Below, piece by piece: positions 13,029 to 26,093 of a DNA stretch of 64,000 nt (the stretch's first letter is position 1; each line of letters opens with the position of its first letter). The stretch lies in the NCBI RefSeq assembly GCF_000165425.1, contig NW_001799641.1, positions 253,027-317,026 on the forward strand. Reading direction: 5' to 3'. A model generated the notes under the pieces. It saw nothing but the letters and a program-made list of their open reading frames with translations. It did not search any database and was not told the DNA's origin. Made by a program: the position numbers and the translations under genes. This DNA is from Paramecium tetraurelia (taxonomy: Eukaryota > Ciliophora > Oligohymenophorea > Peniculida > Parameciidae).

Positions 13029-14192
13029 TCATTATTTGTGTTTCTTGGCATGATTGTCAACTAGATCATAAGCTTATTAGACAGTTTTAATTTCAGAAAT
13101 TCTAAATGATGATATTTTATAATTATTACCTTTTTCCTTTTCTGACAGCATAAGCAGCATCATATTATTCTTTGTATTCTCTGGTTTGAATGAGTAATTA
13201 TTCAGTGAGACTAAGATCTCTATTGATAATGGTTAATCTTTTTTCCAAAAGAACCTTAAATATTGATTTCAAACCATACCTTGTCATTAGTTCTTTTTTT
13301 GATCAATTGGGAAGTGACTTCAAAATCTTTAGAAAATCTTTCTCTCAATTCAGCAATTTCTTATAGAGTAGTTTAGAAAGTAATCTTAATTTAAATAGAC
13401 TTATTACTTGGCTTTGAGTCTCTTATTCATCTTCTTATTTCATTAAAGAGATGACAGCATTTCTAATGTGTTCCAATTTATCAATAATTCTTTTAACAGT
13501 TGATACATCAAATTTAGTTGTCAATGCAACCATAATAGCAACTGGATGATTATGTCCTAATTCTCTTTTGATCTTTTCAACAATTTCGAATTATTCAGTT
13601 TGCAATAAAGATTTTCCTTCTTAATCAAAAACAGCAACTTATAATTTAGGAATAATTTCATTCAAGGCAGCCAACACTTTACTATTATTTTCTTGTCTGG
13701 CTTAATATGAGGCTGCTTCTTAAGCTCTAGTTTATCTTAGTTATTCTTCTTTGCCATTAAGAATATTTAACTATTCAGTGAGTGCATCTAATTATAATTG
13801 CAATCCAACAAGGATTTGATTTAATTCACTTAATTAATTATTTTTATCTTGTCTCTCTTTTGTAAGATTTCTTAATACAATAATCAACCATTCAATGTCT
13901 AATCCTAGAGTTGTTGTTCTCTAATATTATTAATCTCTCTAAAATTACATGGGCATATTCAAGATCATCATTAAGTTGATCTCTCTTCATTTGCTCTAAT
14001 AAATCTCCAACCAATGAAACCACTTCAGAAACCTTTCCCCCTTAACTGAGTTCCAAATCGAGTAAAAATGTAAAATTCAGTGTGCTCTGTTTTAATTGCT
14101 TTAATTTCCTTAAGCAAAATAGGGACTCCTGATTCCAATTCTACTGCAGTAATTCCAAACACCAACAATCCTAATATGAGTATGGCTTTCAT
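13029..14192 (-). CDS. Trichocyst matrix protein (1)
   Basis: 343 residues after introns 14099-14126, 13921-13948, 13385-13407, 13255-13279 and 13102-13129. Trichocyst matrix proteins are secreted, cleaved and packed as a crystal in the spear-like exocytic organelles of Paramecium. The start is a signal peptide (MKAILILGLLVFGITAV). An alpha-helical heptad pattern follows, with the family-like block LDLELSQGGKVSEVVSLVGDLLEQMK and repeated Gln/Glu/Leu-rich helices (AASYQARQENNSKVLAALNEI). The precursor length equals that of the second such gene at 50515. The family assignment is by overall pattern. Confidence 0.82.
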
Positions 14193-14251
14193 TATATTAT
14201 TAATAATTAATAAAAACGGAATTTAATCATATAAATAATTAGAAAAAGTTG

Positions 14252-14787
14252 TCATTTCACTTCTCCCAAGACCGATTCACATAGAGGACATTGATGTACT
14301 TATCGCTTACAACAATTCATACAGAAGGGTATTAAACAACAACTAATTAAGAACAAATCATTAAAATTATACCCACAAAATAATCCAGAAGCACACATTA
14401 ATATACATAAACTAATAGAAAGACATCCAGAAACATAAGTTAACTTGGTTTAAATCATACCTGCACACTCAGGACATCTAATATTTAAAGAATAAGGAGG
14501 TAGATTTTCTTTATCAAATTCTCCTAAAAATTCAGTTTTTAATCTTACCAAAATTCTTATATTATAAAGCGCTTGGATATTAAGTGATAGGTATTGCAGG
14601 TATATATTATGGAATATTCCCTTATTAAACAAAATTCATTTGATTATTCTACCAATGAGTTGCTTGTATCGGTTATCCTATTTATATTGCTTACAGATTT
14701 TCATCTGGAGGAGGATAGCTATGTAGTCTGATAGTAAGCTTACTTATAATTACTAGCAGGTTTATCGACTTCAGGTTACTCAATCAT
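14252..14787 (-). CDS. LITAF-domain membrane zinc protein
   Basis: 161 residues after introns 14719-14743 and 14524-14548. The N-terminal ~85 residues are Pro/Gln/Asn-rich (NYPPPDENLQ..PAIPITQYP), as in other LITAF proteins that bind endosomal sorting factors. The C-terminal LITAF domain has the paired zinc cysteines RCPECAGMIQTKL and HQCPLCESVLGE on either side of a hydrophobic membrane-inserting stretch containing CCLIPFCMNCCK. The family sits on the cytoplasmic face of late endosomes and lysosomes. It ends shortly before the adjacent trichocyst gene starts, on the same strand. Confidence 0.88.
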
Positions 14788-15170
14788 AATAACTTATAAT
14801 TTATCTAATAATCAATTTTATTAATTCTGTTTTAATATTCTTCATTCTCAAATATTCTAATAAGATCGACCAAATTATAGAAATTTCAGAGTTGCTATTG
14901 AGTTATATGTAATTTTCTATATAGCCACTACTAAATTAGAACTAACAAATCTTTGCGTTCAATAATAATATTCTGTCTTATTACCATAAGTAGGATGATT
15001 ATTATAAATAGAAAATATAATTCTCAAATTCAGATGTGTTTCAATTGAAGAATTTTTTGATCTATTTAAAATAGCAGTTTATTAGTAAGTATAAATAATA
15101 AATAAAATATAAGAATAATTTAAGTATTTGATGATATAGGATTTCCTTCATAAAATTATATTATTTATAA
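14788..15170. other. Divergent promoter region between LITAF and TMBIM genes
   Basis: About 380 bp of AT-rich DNA separating two divergent starts. It must hold both promoters. I see no gene and no distinctive motif. Confidence 0.5.
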
Positions 15171-16142
15171 ATGAGTGAAAGTTAATAAGATGATCAAATT
15201 AGCCCTTTGGATTTCGGAAAATACCATACAGAACCGTAGAGAGATCATCGAGAGATAAAATATATGCCCACAAAACTCAGCGAGCCAAGAGGGAGTCAAT
15301 AGTATCCCTAACATGTTGCTGTGGTTATAGATGATGATACAACCTCAAATAATGAATCTAGGTGGTATGCTAAGAATAATTAATATAAACAACTAATTGG
15401 AAATGAGAGAACTGGCTTTGTTAAAAAAGTAAAAATATTTATATCAATAGGTCTATTCAATTATGATAATTTAATTGCTTATAACTATGATAATGTGCGT
15501 TATATCATATGTTTCAATCGATTATAGAATGTTCTAATTACAACATAGTGGTTATGCATATTTGGCTTTAGGAATTGCGATCTTCATAGAAGTGATTCTC
15601 TTTTGCATACCTAAGTTTGCCTGGAGAGTACCCTATAATTACCTTCTTTTATTAATCTTCACAGTTTGCGAAGGGTATCTGATTTCTAATTTATGCAGTT
15701 ATGTATTTGATGAATATAGTTAAAATGGTGGTAAACTGATATTCTTTATTTAAGGTTATATTGTATTGATGGCTGCCAGTTTGTCCTTAGCAGCAGTAGT
15801 AGGATTAACTTTTTATGCTTGCAAGACCAAATCTGACTTCACAACAAAAGGAGCTTTACTGTTTATGTGCACTACCTCTTTATTGTTATTTGGGATAATG
15901 GCAGGAATCTACTACTAAAACGTCATTAATCTTCTCTATTCGTTGATCTGTAGTCTCCTTTTTGGAGCCTATTTAATATATGACACACAATTAATTTTAG
16001 GTGGAAGCGTAATATATATATCATTTTATAGACTCATAAATTATCTATTGATGATTATATAATTGGATCAATGATTATTTACATTGACATCGTCTACTTA
16101 TTTGCACACATTTTAATGGTATTGATAGCATGTCTTAGATGA
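15171..16142 (+). CDS. Bax inhibitor-1/LFG family membrane protein (TMBIM)
   Basis: 308 residues after introns 15429-15450 and 16009-16031. The N-terminal ~95 residues are polar, followed by seven hydrophobic helices typical of the TMBIM family, which are calcium-leak channels or regulators in the ER and Golgi. Diagnostic segments are GLTFYACKTKSDFTTKG, LLFGAYLIYDTQLILGG (the conserved YDTQ) and the end SIDDYIIGSMIIYIDIVYLF. The second intron lies right after the GG motif and is needed to enter the last helix. Confidence 0.92.
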
Positions 16143-16184
16143 AGTTTTATTTGTTTTTAAATTTACATAAATATATTTAATTAC

Positions 16185-19170
16185 TCATCTTCTATAAGGA
16201 GCCAAACTGCTTCTTCTAACTTCTTCAACTTCTTTTTCCTTCTCTTAAACTCGAGCTCTTAGACTTTCAATCTCTGCTGATTACATCTGAAATTAGAATG
16301 ATAAAATTACCACGAAATGAAAGAAGAGATCTTAAATTTTCCTTGTTTAAGCTCCACCGTCTGCATATTATAGTCTCCATTATTTGAGTTCAGCTTCATT
16401 GACATCTATGATTCCTTATAATCTATCAATTTCATTAGACAAGACTCTAATCTAATGATATATTAGAATTTTCTTACATTTTCTTCATATTATTTTAACT
16501 AAATGATTTATTATTCCAATTAATAGCACTTCTTCTTTAACTAATCAATTTCATCTTATCTGTTCATTAATAATTAATTCAATCTTTCGATTTCAGTGGA
16601 TAACATAGCACATCTATTCTCTAATTCAATATATTTAGATTTGTATAACTCTAAGGAATTGTATTTTTGTTTTAAGTCATCATATTATCTTTACAGTAAA
16701 TTATACTAAGATTCTAATCTCTCCTTTTCCTTTCGTAATTCATCTGATTCCGAAAAAGCCTTCCTTAATTACTAATTAACTCTTTCTAATTCTTGATTGC
16801 TAATTTAGATCTTGTTCTCATATCTTTAAATTTGAGTTCTATAATCATCAATTTCTCCATTTCTCAATCTTAATTGTTCATTCAATCTTTAATTCTCAGT
16901 TGTCAAACTCATAATCTTCTATTCTAGAATTTAACAATTATCTTAATATATCTTCAAACTTGCTATCTAGTTTTCCAATCCTTGTCTTTTACCCTTTTCT
17001 TCATCTTATAATTTTTGTAATAGATTATTTCTATCCAATGCTTTATATAATTAATCATCTTTAATCTTTAATTAACTTTGGTAATGTGATATTTGATTAG
17101 TCAATTATTCATTTTCATCAAAAATCTCAGCTTGAACCTATGTTAATCTATCAATTTCAGAACAATGCAATATAATTCTTATTAATGACTACTTCCACTT
17201 ATCCTCAACTATTCTATTAGTCTAACTCAATTCAGAGTAAGCCTATTCTAATCTTCTATATTTAGACATCCACTCTTCAGCTTCTGTCGATTTCAATCCC
17301 ATACTCTATTTCAGTTTTTAGATATCATTCATCATCTATCTCCTTTAGTCATCAAATTCTTAAGATTTCTATGAAAATAGCATCTTCTATCTTTCCAATT
17401 CCTATGAAATCATAGCAATAGTATTTTCATATTCTACCAATTTCTTATTCTTCATTAATGATTCTTACAAATCATATTCAATATTGGTATATTTTCTCTT
17501 CCATTCTTCAATCTACTTTTACAAGGATTAATTAATTTATTCTTGATTATTAACCTCTTTTTGTAACTAATTTTGATTTATTTGTAAGTTTTATAACTCT
17601 AATTATTTCTATCTCAATTATTCTTACATTCTATCAATTTCTTAAGTTAAACAACTTAATTTATTTTTAATATCATTATATTAAATTGATTTATTTTTAA
17701 ATTCTTATTCATAATGCTAACATTTTTATTTCCACTCTTCTAATTCGTGAATTTTCTATCTTAAAATATTGTTTAGTCTTTCTATTTCAGATGTTAACAA
17801 TTCGATTCTACTAATTAGATCTTGATTTCCTTGTTCTAAATTATTGTTTGATTATTGCAATTAATAGTTTTTCATCTTTTAATCTTCCAAATTATTACTC
17901 AATTGTTAAAACATATCAACTTGATCTTTTAATTGCATTTACAATTAATCTAATTTATTTAATTTCAATTTCATCTCTTTGCATTGATTATCAGAATCAA
18001 AATATTTCTATCTCCATTCCTCTCCTTATTTTATCTTTTCTCTCAATACTTAATTTAATCTATCAATTTCGCCTTACAAAAGAACAATTTTATTTTACAT
18101 TTAATCTATAATTTAGTCCTAATCCTTATATTTGATTAATTCATTTTAAGTCATAACATATGCTTAATTGAGTTAATCATAGTCTTTCTACTTCTTATCA
18201 AATTGATTTTATAATGATCTAAGCTCAGATCTCCATTTTTCAGACTCCTAAGCCATGTTATTATAACGTGCTTTATTAATTTCCAATTCTTCTAATTTCT
18301 ATTTCAACAAATTGTTTAATCTCTCAGTTTCACAAACTAACATACCAATTTTATTTTCCAACTCGACTATTTTTTCTTCCTATTGCTTGTATTATTAAAA
18401 TTCAGCCTCGTATTAATTCAACTCTACTTAATAATACTCCACAGCTTATTATTTACTCAATAATTGTTCTCTTAGTTTTTATACTTCATTTTCCTAAAGA
18501 TATTTAATCATTCAAATTACATTCCATTATTTTTATGAGAATAATTGATTCTTCAAATCATCTATTTCCTTTTATTATTTTGAATTTCCAACCAAAAGTT
18601 ATTGTTTCAATAACTCATTTTCATTCCTGTATTTTTCCTCATTAGTAAAAAACCTGATTTTCCAATTCTCAATCTCCTCTGTATACTATGTAGTAGTAAT
18701 TTCGATCTCTTATCTTAAACCATAAAATACTGATTTACCTGTACATACTCTCCTAATATTGCATCTGCATAAGTCTAGCTTACAAATCCTCTATTTGTTT
18801 TTCATAACTATTTCTATCAAGCAATTTATCATCCATCTCCTTTATCCTATATTTCAGTTTATCGTTTTCAGCTACGAATCTTTCAACTTCGCAAGCCATT
18901 AAGAAAACAAACAATATCAAGGTTTTTCCCCAACTATTATCTAGCGGGAGGAGGGTTATTAATTTACGAGGAATAGATACTATTTCCAGACCTATTTGCG
19001 ATAAACACAATTAAATACATTGATCTTTTCATTTGAGAGGACCCTAAGTTTTGTGTCACTGAAGTGCACTGTCTTACTGTACTAGTTATTACTTTTGAAG
19101 AAGATTATGATGTAAAATAATCTTTATTTTAAGTGACTGGTTCTAATGGAGATCTGCTATATGTATTCAT
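16185..19170 (-). CDS. Large coiled-coil protein with recurring EIxRLN modules
   Basis: 944 residues after introns 18992-19018, 18887-18908, 18714-18738, 18494-18520, 16452-16477 and 16287-16310. The first ~75 residues are Ser/Thr/Gln-rich and unstructured (MNTYSRSPLEP). The rest is nearly continuous coiled coil in which a module recurs about every 60-100 residues: E-I-(D/E)-R-L-N followed by about 12 residues and then EEW(K/R)xKY (for example GEIDRLNQVLREK, SEIERLNNILRQK, TEIERLNQLLMNR). An ATG at 18899 looks like a start but lies inside the 18887-18908 intron; joining the exons gives NLDIVFERFVAEND, which places the start at 19170. A structural role in cytoskeleton or basal bodies is a guess from composition only. 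Confidence 0.75.
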
Positions 19171-19579
19171 TTTGAATTCAAATAATTATTAATAATGATC
19201 GTTAATTTTATATTCACATAAAAACCTTCCAATCTCATTACTTTACGATTCTAACCAAATTCTAATTGTCTTCAATTCAAGGTTGCCTTCCCTTTGATCT
19301 AAAAATTCTCATCAAATTTTCATTGTAAATAATTATTAACAAAACCAATATTGAACTATATTTTTTCTAGTTCAGAGAGTCTATGATTCGTTAAGAACTT
19401 CTCTTTTAAAATATTAATTTCTCAATACAAAATACTACTAAAAGGATCTTATAGAATAGCTATCTAAATTAAATTTAAAAGGTTATTTGAGTCATTACAA
19501 TACATCTTTTCTTATTGAGGCATATTAGGATTATTTATAAACTTTCATTTATTATATTTTATTGGTTGTTATAAATTAA
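19171..19579. other. Divergent promoter region between two large cytoskeletal-type genes
   Basis: About 410 bp between starts at 19170 (minus) and 19580 (plus). Strongly AT-rich; no gene seen. Confidence 0.5.
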
Positions 19580-22500
19580 ATGCTTAAACCGAAAACAAGC
19601 AACCCAAATAGTATTACATCAATTAATTTAGACAAGATTACTGGATGCAAGGTTGAAAGTTAAATAAAACCTAAGATGACTGTTAATGAAACAAGACAAT
19701 TAGGACATACAGAATCTGATTAATAAGATTTCCTAATGGCAAGCAAATTAAACCCTAGTCAAATAGTTACACCAAACAAAATAAAAAAGAAGAAAAAGAA
19801 AAAATCTAAGAAATCTTCTTAGAAATCTAAAACTGAAATACAAAAAAGTGGATTTAGGACTAAAAAGTCTATTTCACAAGTATTTCCATGGGGAGTTAAT
19901 CAGCAAAGACTACGGAATTACATTTTATCTGAATAAGAGAAATATTATAATGCTATGTAACGTCGAAATACAAGAACAACTGTTGACCTCAAAGATAGGA
20001 GATAATAAATTGGTACATCCTTTTTAAACCAATTTGCAGAAAAGAATCTTAAATCAATAATTAAAAGTAATATTATTTATTAAGCTAGAGAAAAAGTCCA
20101 TTCACGATGAGAATCAACCTAAATAAAAATAAAAAATATCAACTACCTTGCAAAACTAGTATAAATAACTTCTAAAGAAACCTAAAAATTTGAATTTTCT
20201 ACCTAATCGACTGAAAATAAGTTCTATTCATTACCCTAGTCCTGCTTAAAAAATATAGAAGAGAAATAGAAGTCTTTCGTAAGGTTAGCATAATAAATAG
20301 ATTCTAAACAATAGGATTAGAACAGGATCTCTTCATGAAAAGACTGGAACCTTATTTGAAGCGACAACCTAAAAATTAAAATTTAAGAAACCAGAGAAAC
20401 AAAAAAAAATAGTTATATAATATTAGAATATAGAAGAGAATTTTCTAAATAATAATAAAAAAGGTCTCAATTAATAAAAAAATGAATCAAAACCGCATTC
20501 ATCTTTATACAAACTTATGAGTAATTCGAGCAGCAATAATATGCCTAATGATAGTGATAGATAATAGAATAATTAAGAGTTAGATGATAGTTTTTACAGT
20601 TAAAAAAACATTCATGATGTTCATTCTGAAGAATAAAATGAAGCTAAAAAAATTAAAGGGACAAATTATTTTTAAATGAGAAAATGCTCAATTCCTGAAA
20701 TCGATAAAGAAGGAAATTACTTCAAAAAAGATAATTATTAGAAGATGGCTTTGGTTTAGAGTGATTTTTCTGTCGAGAATTAGGCTGCTTTAATCATTTA
20801 AAAAGTTTGGAGAGGATATAAAATCAGACAAATTCAATTAAAATCTAAATTCTAAGGCAAGAAAGATATTCATAAAATTAAGGATGGATTAAATTTAAAA
20901 AGTTTAACCAAATCGCAAATAAATAAATTAATCAAATTTGGATTTCTGAAAAAAGATTCAATTGATAACTCTCAACTTGTTGATGAATCTAGCATTTTAA
21001 GTCATTCAAGACCTAATTCTTAAATGGATAATCAAAAAGAAACAAAAAAGTAGATAGAATCTAATTAATATTAAAAGTTTATAGAAAATTTTTAAGATGA
21101 TATTGAATATAAACCTGGCTTGCTTAACTAATAGAATTAAGTTTAAAATAAATTTAAAGATATTTAGTTGCAAATAATATCTGAGCATACTCCTGAAAAA
21201 ATAAAAAAAACATTTTAGAATTCTCAAGATGAACAAATCCAATCCTTTGGTAATTAAAAATCAAAAAAAATTAGTAAATTATCAATTGATGTTGAAGAAT
21301 AAGAGGAAGAAAATAAAGTTGATATCGGAGAAATCAGATGCGCTTTCGGTTCAGAATCATTATTAAAAAGTCTTTCATAAGAAGGGGAATAATCAATCTA
21401 ATAAGATAAAGGATTGTTTGAATAGACTTCATTTTAAGATTTTGTAATGAATAAATTTAAAGAGCTTATGCAGAGAGACAAGATGGATTAATTAATTGCT
21501 TTAAGAGAAGAAGCAGTTTAGTAAAGACAACAATAATCATTAAAATAGATTGACAAGGCCTTTTAGAATAATCAAATATCTCCTAGAACATTCGAATTTC
21601 AATAAAGAAAATTAGAAAAGTGGGTTAATAAATAAAAAACAGATTTAGAATAGAAAAAGCGAGAAATTTTAAGAGGATAATAAAGTGTATTTGATGCTAT
21701 AGTGAAAACATAAAGAGACTTGCAATTTGTTAAATAAATGCTTTCATCATAAAACTCATAAACTTACATAAAAATAGTAGATTCTTTAAGTTAGGAATCT
21801 GCCAATTATTCTGAAAATAGTCTAAAAAGTTCAATTATAGATATCTAAATATCCAATTCTTAAATGTTATAATATTAGCAAGATGAGAAAAATAAGGCTT
21901 ACGAAGATGTAGTAACAATTTAGAGAAAAAGCAATAACATATTAGAAGAAAAGGAATTAGTTTGCCCAGAGCCTTTTAACTTAAAAAAGTTAGCCTAATC
22001 TTAATTTGTTAGAAATGTTGAACAGTTAAAAGAACCATAGAAGATATCTGAGAAATGTGCTGATTCATACTCTATTCTGATTTCAAATATGCTGATATAA
22101 GAGGAAGTAAATTAGTTTTATACGGAAATGTTAAGAAATGGCATTGATTTATATGAGATAATCAGCAATTCCTAATTAAATCGTAGAGCATAGATTGCTT
22201 AACCAAAAGAATAATAGATGCAAGGACTTAAAACAAATGTAGCATAAATTAAAGCGTATCTCAAATACTTAGAAGAGTACTTGATAGGTAATCAAATTAT
22301 TTAATATCATCAAGATAATGTTATGATTTAAATCTAGAGAGTAATAAATATACCATTGGGTCCATCATCTTAAATAATGCTTAAGTTTCTTTAGCCAATT
22401 CGAGACTCAGCTGAGTCGGATTACGATTCAAATGGAGCATAGCATTAAATCATTCTTAGCGTAGAGTAGTTTGGCAAATTTGAAAGATTTTTAATGGAAT

Positions 22501-23004
22501 AAAGAATAATCAACCATCAAAATAAACTATTAATTGAATTAGAGCATATTCATAATAAAGCAATCTTTGATTCCTTAAATGAAGCACTCGATTAATTTAG
22601 ACCATATGGTTTGAATGGATAACCATTTTTATGGAAATCTGATCCAACCAGATTGAGAGCAAGGGAAGTTCAATTGACCGATATTCCTGGAATCATTCGT
22701 AAAGCTTCAGAAAAAGTCATTGATTGGAGTCATTATATGACAGGGATCTTAATTGATAAAGAGGATTCGCCATTTCCAAAATCAATGCAATTAGACCAAG
22801 AAACCGTAGCATAGATAAGGGAGGATAGGCTGTATAGAATGTTAACTTTAGATGTATATTTAAATTTGTTAATTTTAGATAATTGATAATGAAGATAGAT
22901 GGACAAATTATGATGAAGAAACTACTGAAATCTCTATTGATTTATCAGATCTGTTATTTGATTATTTAGTTGAGGAAGTAGCATTTGAGATGTATAAAAA
23001 ATGA
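19580..23004 (+). CDS. Large IQ-motif protein, possibly centrosomal or basal-body
   Basis: 1125 residues after introns 20067-20088 and 22854-22878. The N-terminus is basic (runs of Lys near residues 65-75) and low-complexity. An IQ calmodulin/centrin-binding motif appears around residue 400 (AALIIQKVWRGYKIRQ). A central Gln-rich coiled-coil region (about residues 620-720) follows, and the C-terminal ~150 residues are compact and acidic, ending DLSDLLFDYLVEEVAFEM. That end looks like the short conserved C-terminal segments of centrosomal proteins such as the CEP350 group, but I hold that only weakly. No enzyme motif is visible. Confidence 0.7.
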
Positions 23005-23167
23005 TGTTTTTGTTGAATATATTAAAATTCAGTTTTTGTAATTTGTTCATGTCTAATGTTTAATTACTTGTAAAAGATTATTTCTGATTTATTTGACGTC
23101 TATTTCATTTTAAGTTCTAAATAACAAAAATAATCTTACTGCAAAATTTGATTCAAATTGATGAAAA

Positions 23168-26093
23168 TCAAACTGTAGTTTAATAATACATTATCAAAGA
23201 TACCTGTATTATTTGATAAATCTGTCAAGAAAGAATGGTCTTATCCTTTTTCCATGTAGTCTAAGACCCATTCCTCTTATAATTCAGTAAAGATAACCTT
23301 ATCAAATTCCTCCTCTGTGAATACATCTACTGCACTATGATAAGCAAACTTTATTTCACAAGGAAGCATTTCCAGTTAATCTTTGAGTTTATTAATGAGA
23401 TCTAGCATTTTGGTTTAAATTTCAATTAATTGTCTATTCTTCTGATCCTATTATGCGTTAGAAGTTGAAAATTAGGAGTTGGATATTTTAGTTTTTTTAT
23501 AACCTTAATATATTAAAACAGCCTTAGCTATATTGGAATGATGTTATTCTAAAGAAAACCATTTTAAAATTTTGTCTGTATTGTCTTAGTCAAATTGAAG
23601 CAAACTAACTGGTTTCTCTCCTCCTAATACATCTATCTTTTCCATCACTTTCTTTAATGAAATTTTGAATGAACTTAAAATGACTTTAATGAGTTCATTC
23701 TTAATCTAAGCCCAATGTTAATACTTTCGTGGGTATTAATTTAAAAAATAGAATAAATGGCTAAACCTATTAACGGCCAAAAAGTCTTCATAATTTGAGA
23801 TGTAGATTGTTCTTGAATATTCTATTTATTACTCTTCCTACATTTGGAATATAAGTTCAATTAAATTCTTTATATTTAAGAATAAATACTTTTCTAAATT
23901 AGTCGTATTATTTAAATAAATTTAATATCCATTTAAATCCTTATACTTAAACTTATTTAATCTCTTGCAACTTTTCGCTTTAGATTAATTCTATCCTTTT
24001 TTAACTCTCTAGAACTACTTCAATCAATTATTATAATGAACTATTGTTGTTCTTCTGATCAATTTCATTAAAATCCTCAACAATCATCTAAAGATTTCCA
24101 GAATGCAAATATTGCATAGACTCTAATAAACATATAACATCCTTTTCAAATGTTATATCTGACTACAACTACTATTTAATATACTCAACATCTTAAGAAA
24201 CCTTCTTCCTTTATAATTTGATGGCAATTTATTCTAATTAATGTGACTAACTAAAGAACTTTTCAATATTTATCTTCTTCAGGTTTTAACTCTCAATATC
24301 ACTTAATTGTAATTGTTGAGGCAAGTTAACAACAATTTCTTGAATTTTTAAATCCATTGCTTATCTTTATTTTTAATAGTTATCCTTGAATGTCAAATAT
24401 TAAACATGTGCATCGATATCATGAATATTTATATATGGTTCTACTTTAGGACTTAAAGAATTAATAAATTTCAGCTCTGTTTCAATTTTTTTTACAAACT
24501 TCTCTTTAAATTCACTTAGTGTAGGATGTTGTTATTATACATTGTTTATTTTTACTAATATTATTTTAAGTATGCATTTGGATTATTACACTTCTTAATA
24601 TAGGTTTATAAGATGTTACCACTATTCTTTAGATATGGATTACTGTAAATTAAAGAAAATTTAATCGAAAAAGTCCTAAAAATTATTATTTTGATATTTT
24701 TTAAATTCATCAATTAATGGAAGTATGAAATTCACTGCTGCTTTCTATGAATTAACTTAATTTTGAATAGTATCAATAAATAAACATGATTTTTAATAAA
24801 TCTTATTCTTCATTGCAAAAAAGTATTTGGTCTAATCAAAGTGTACAAATTTAAGTTCATCTTTTTAGCATTTAAATTAGTAATAGTTATCTTTGTAATT
24901 TTAAGGTTATTAATTTAAATAAAATATAAGATATTAATAATAATCAAAGCTATCATAATATTCTTATAACAAATCCTTTTGAATAGCAATTTTATCAATT
25001 GCTGCTAGCGATAGCCTATATTCTTAGATAACTAGCAAGTTGTTTGATAAACATATTTGTATATCTTTTGAAACTCCCTTAAAATATATGGAGGAAACTC
25101 GCTATAAATTAATCATTTTTTATTAGAGCTCTTATTCTTACTAAGGAAAAGATTTAATTAATTATAACAATTTAGAGCAAATAGATTTGTATTATTGATG
25201 ATTTTGATTGATATTTCCCAATCTAAATTATAATAATAAATACTATTTTACCTTCTTTTTTCAGAAAGAGTTTATTCATATTCTTTAGCCATCAACTCGA
25301 TATCCGAGAAATGCTTTAGAGATACAGAAGTGAATTCAGCTTCACTCACAGCTTCTGATTCATCAAAAGGCTTATGTAATCTCTCGTAAGCTGCCACTGA
25401 AACTACTGACATAAAGTTAAATGCTTCATTAAATAAATCTCTTAATTCATCAGCTTTGGATTCAAATTGGTTAAAAGCATATTTGATTTCTCTTTAAAAT
25501 TTTTAATAAGAGGTGCATTAATCATACTAGTTTAATGAGGTCTGAATATTTTTAAGTTATTAAGTAATATTTAATTTTTATTGTTTAATTCTACTATGCT
25601 TTTCTATTATTGTATGCACAGTTCGACCTTCCATTTTGATACGATCTCTAATGTTTTCTGCATCAATTTCTAATTATTAATAATATTAAGGTTCAATATT
25701 TGATGATATCAATCTTGAAGCTTATAAGTTTGATTAATTCATTGGTACTGTGGATCTAAATAATGTGAAGATGTTTTCTAAATTCTCTAATTAAACCTCT
25801 TTCAATAGGCTTTGTTTTGCTGGGTCTTCTTAAGATATTTACTCATTTCTAATTTCACTTTTTATTTAACCTTCAATCTTTGAAGCAGGTTTTTATTACT
25901 CCATTTCCAGAGGTGCAATATATGATAATTCAGGATCAATATTCAAAGAATTCACACTTAACTAAGGTTATTTTTAAGTAGGTAATTGCAATTGATTTTG
26001 AGTTTAATTTGGTGGAGTGTTATCAAATATCCTCTTCTTTTAAGTCGACGAAACATTATTAATGTTACTTGTATTAACATAGATGTTTGACAT
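23168..26093 (-). CDS. Large helical protein, unknown
   Basis: About 947 residues after introns 25223-25251, 23868-23889 and 23173-23203. The N-terminal ~120 residues are Asn/Gln/Pro-rich. The rest is predicted helical with scattered coiled-coil stretches (ENIRDRIKMEGRTVHTIIEK) and no catalytic motif. The last intron (31 nt) is uncertain: with it the protein ends at 23168 just after LTDLSNNT; without it the frame stays open into the 3' end of the neighbouring gene, so I prefer splicing. The family is not recognised. The plus-strand IQ gene converges on it, leaving 163 bp between the stops. Confidence 0.6.

Noticed and set aside
18780-19010. Minus-strand ORF starting MCLSQIGLE in the standard-code reading
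   Set aside because: It mixes intron and exon sequence of the coiled-coil gene; the spliced frame joins upstream exons instead.
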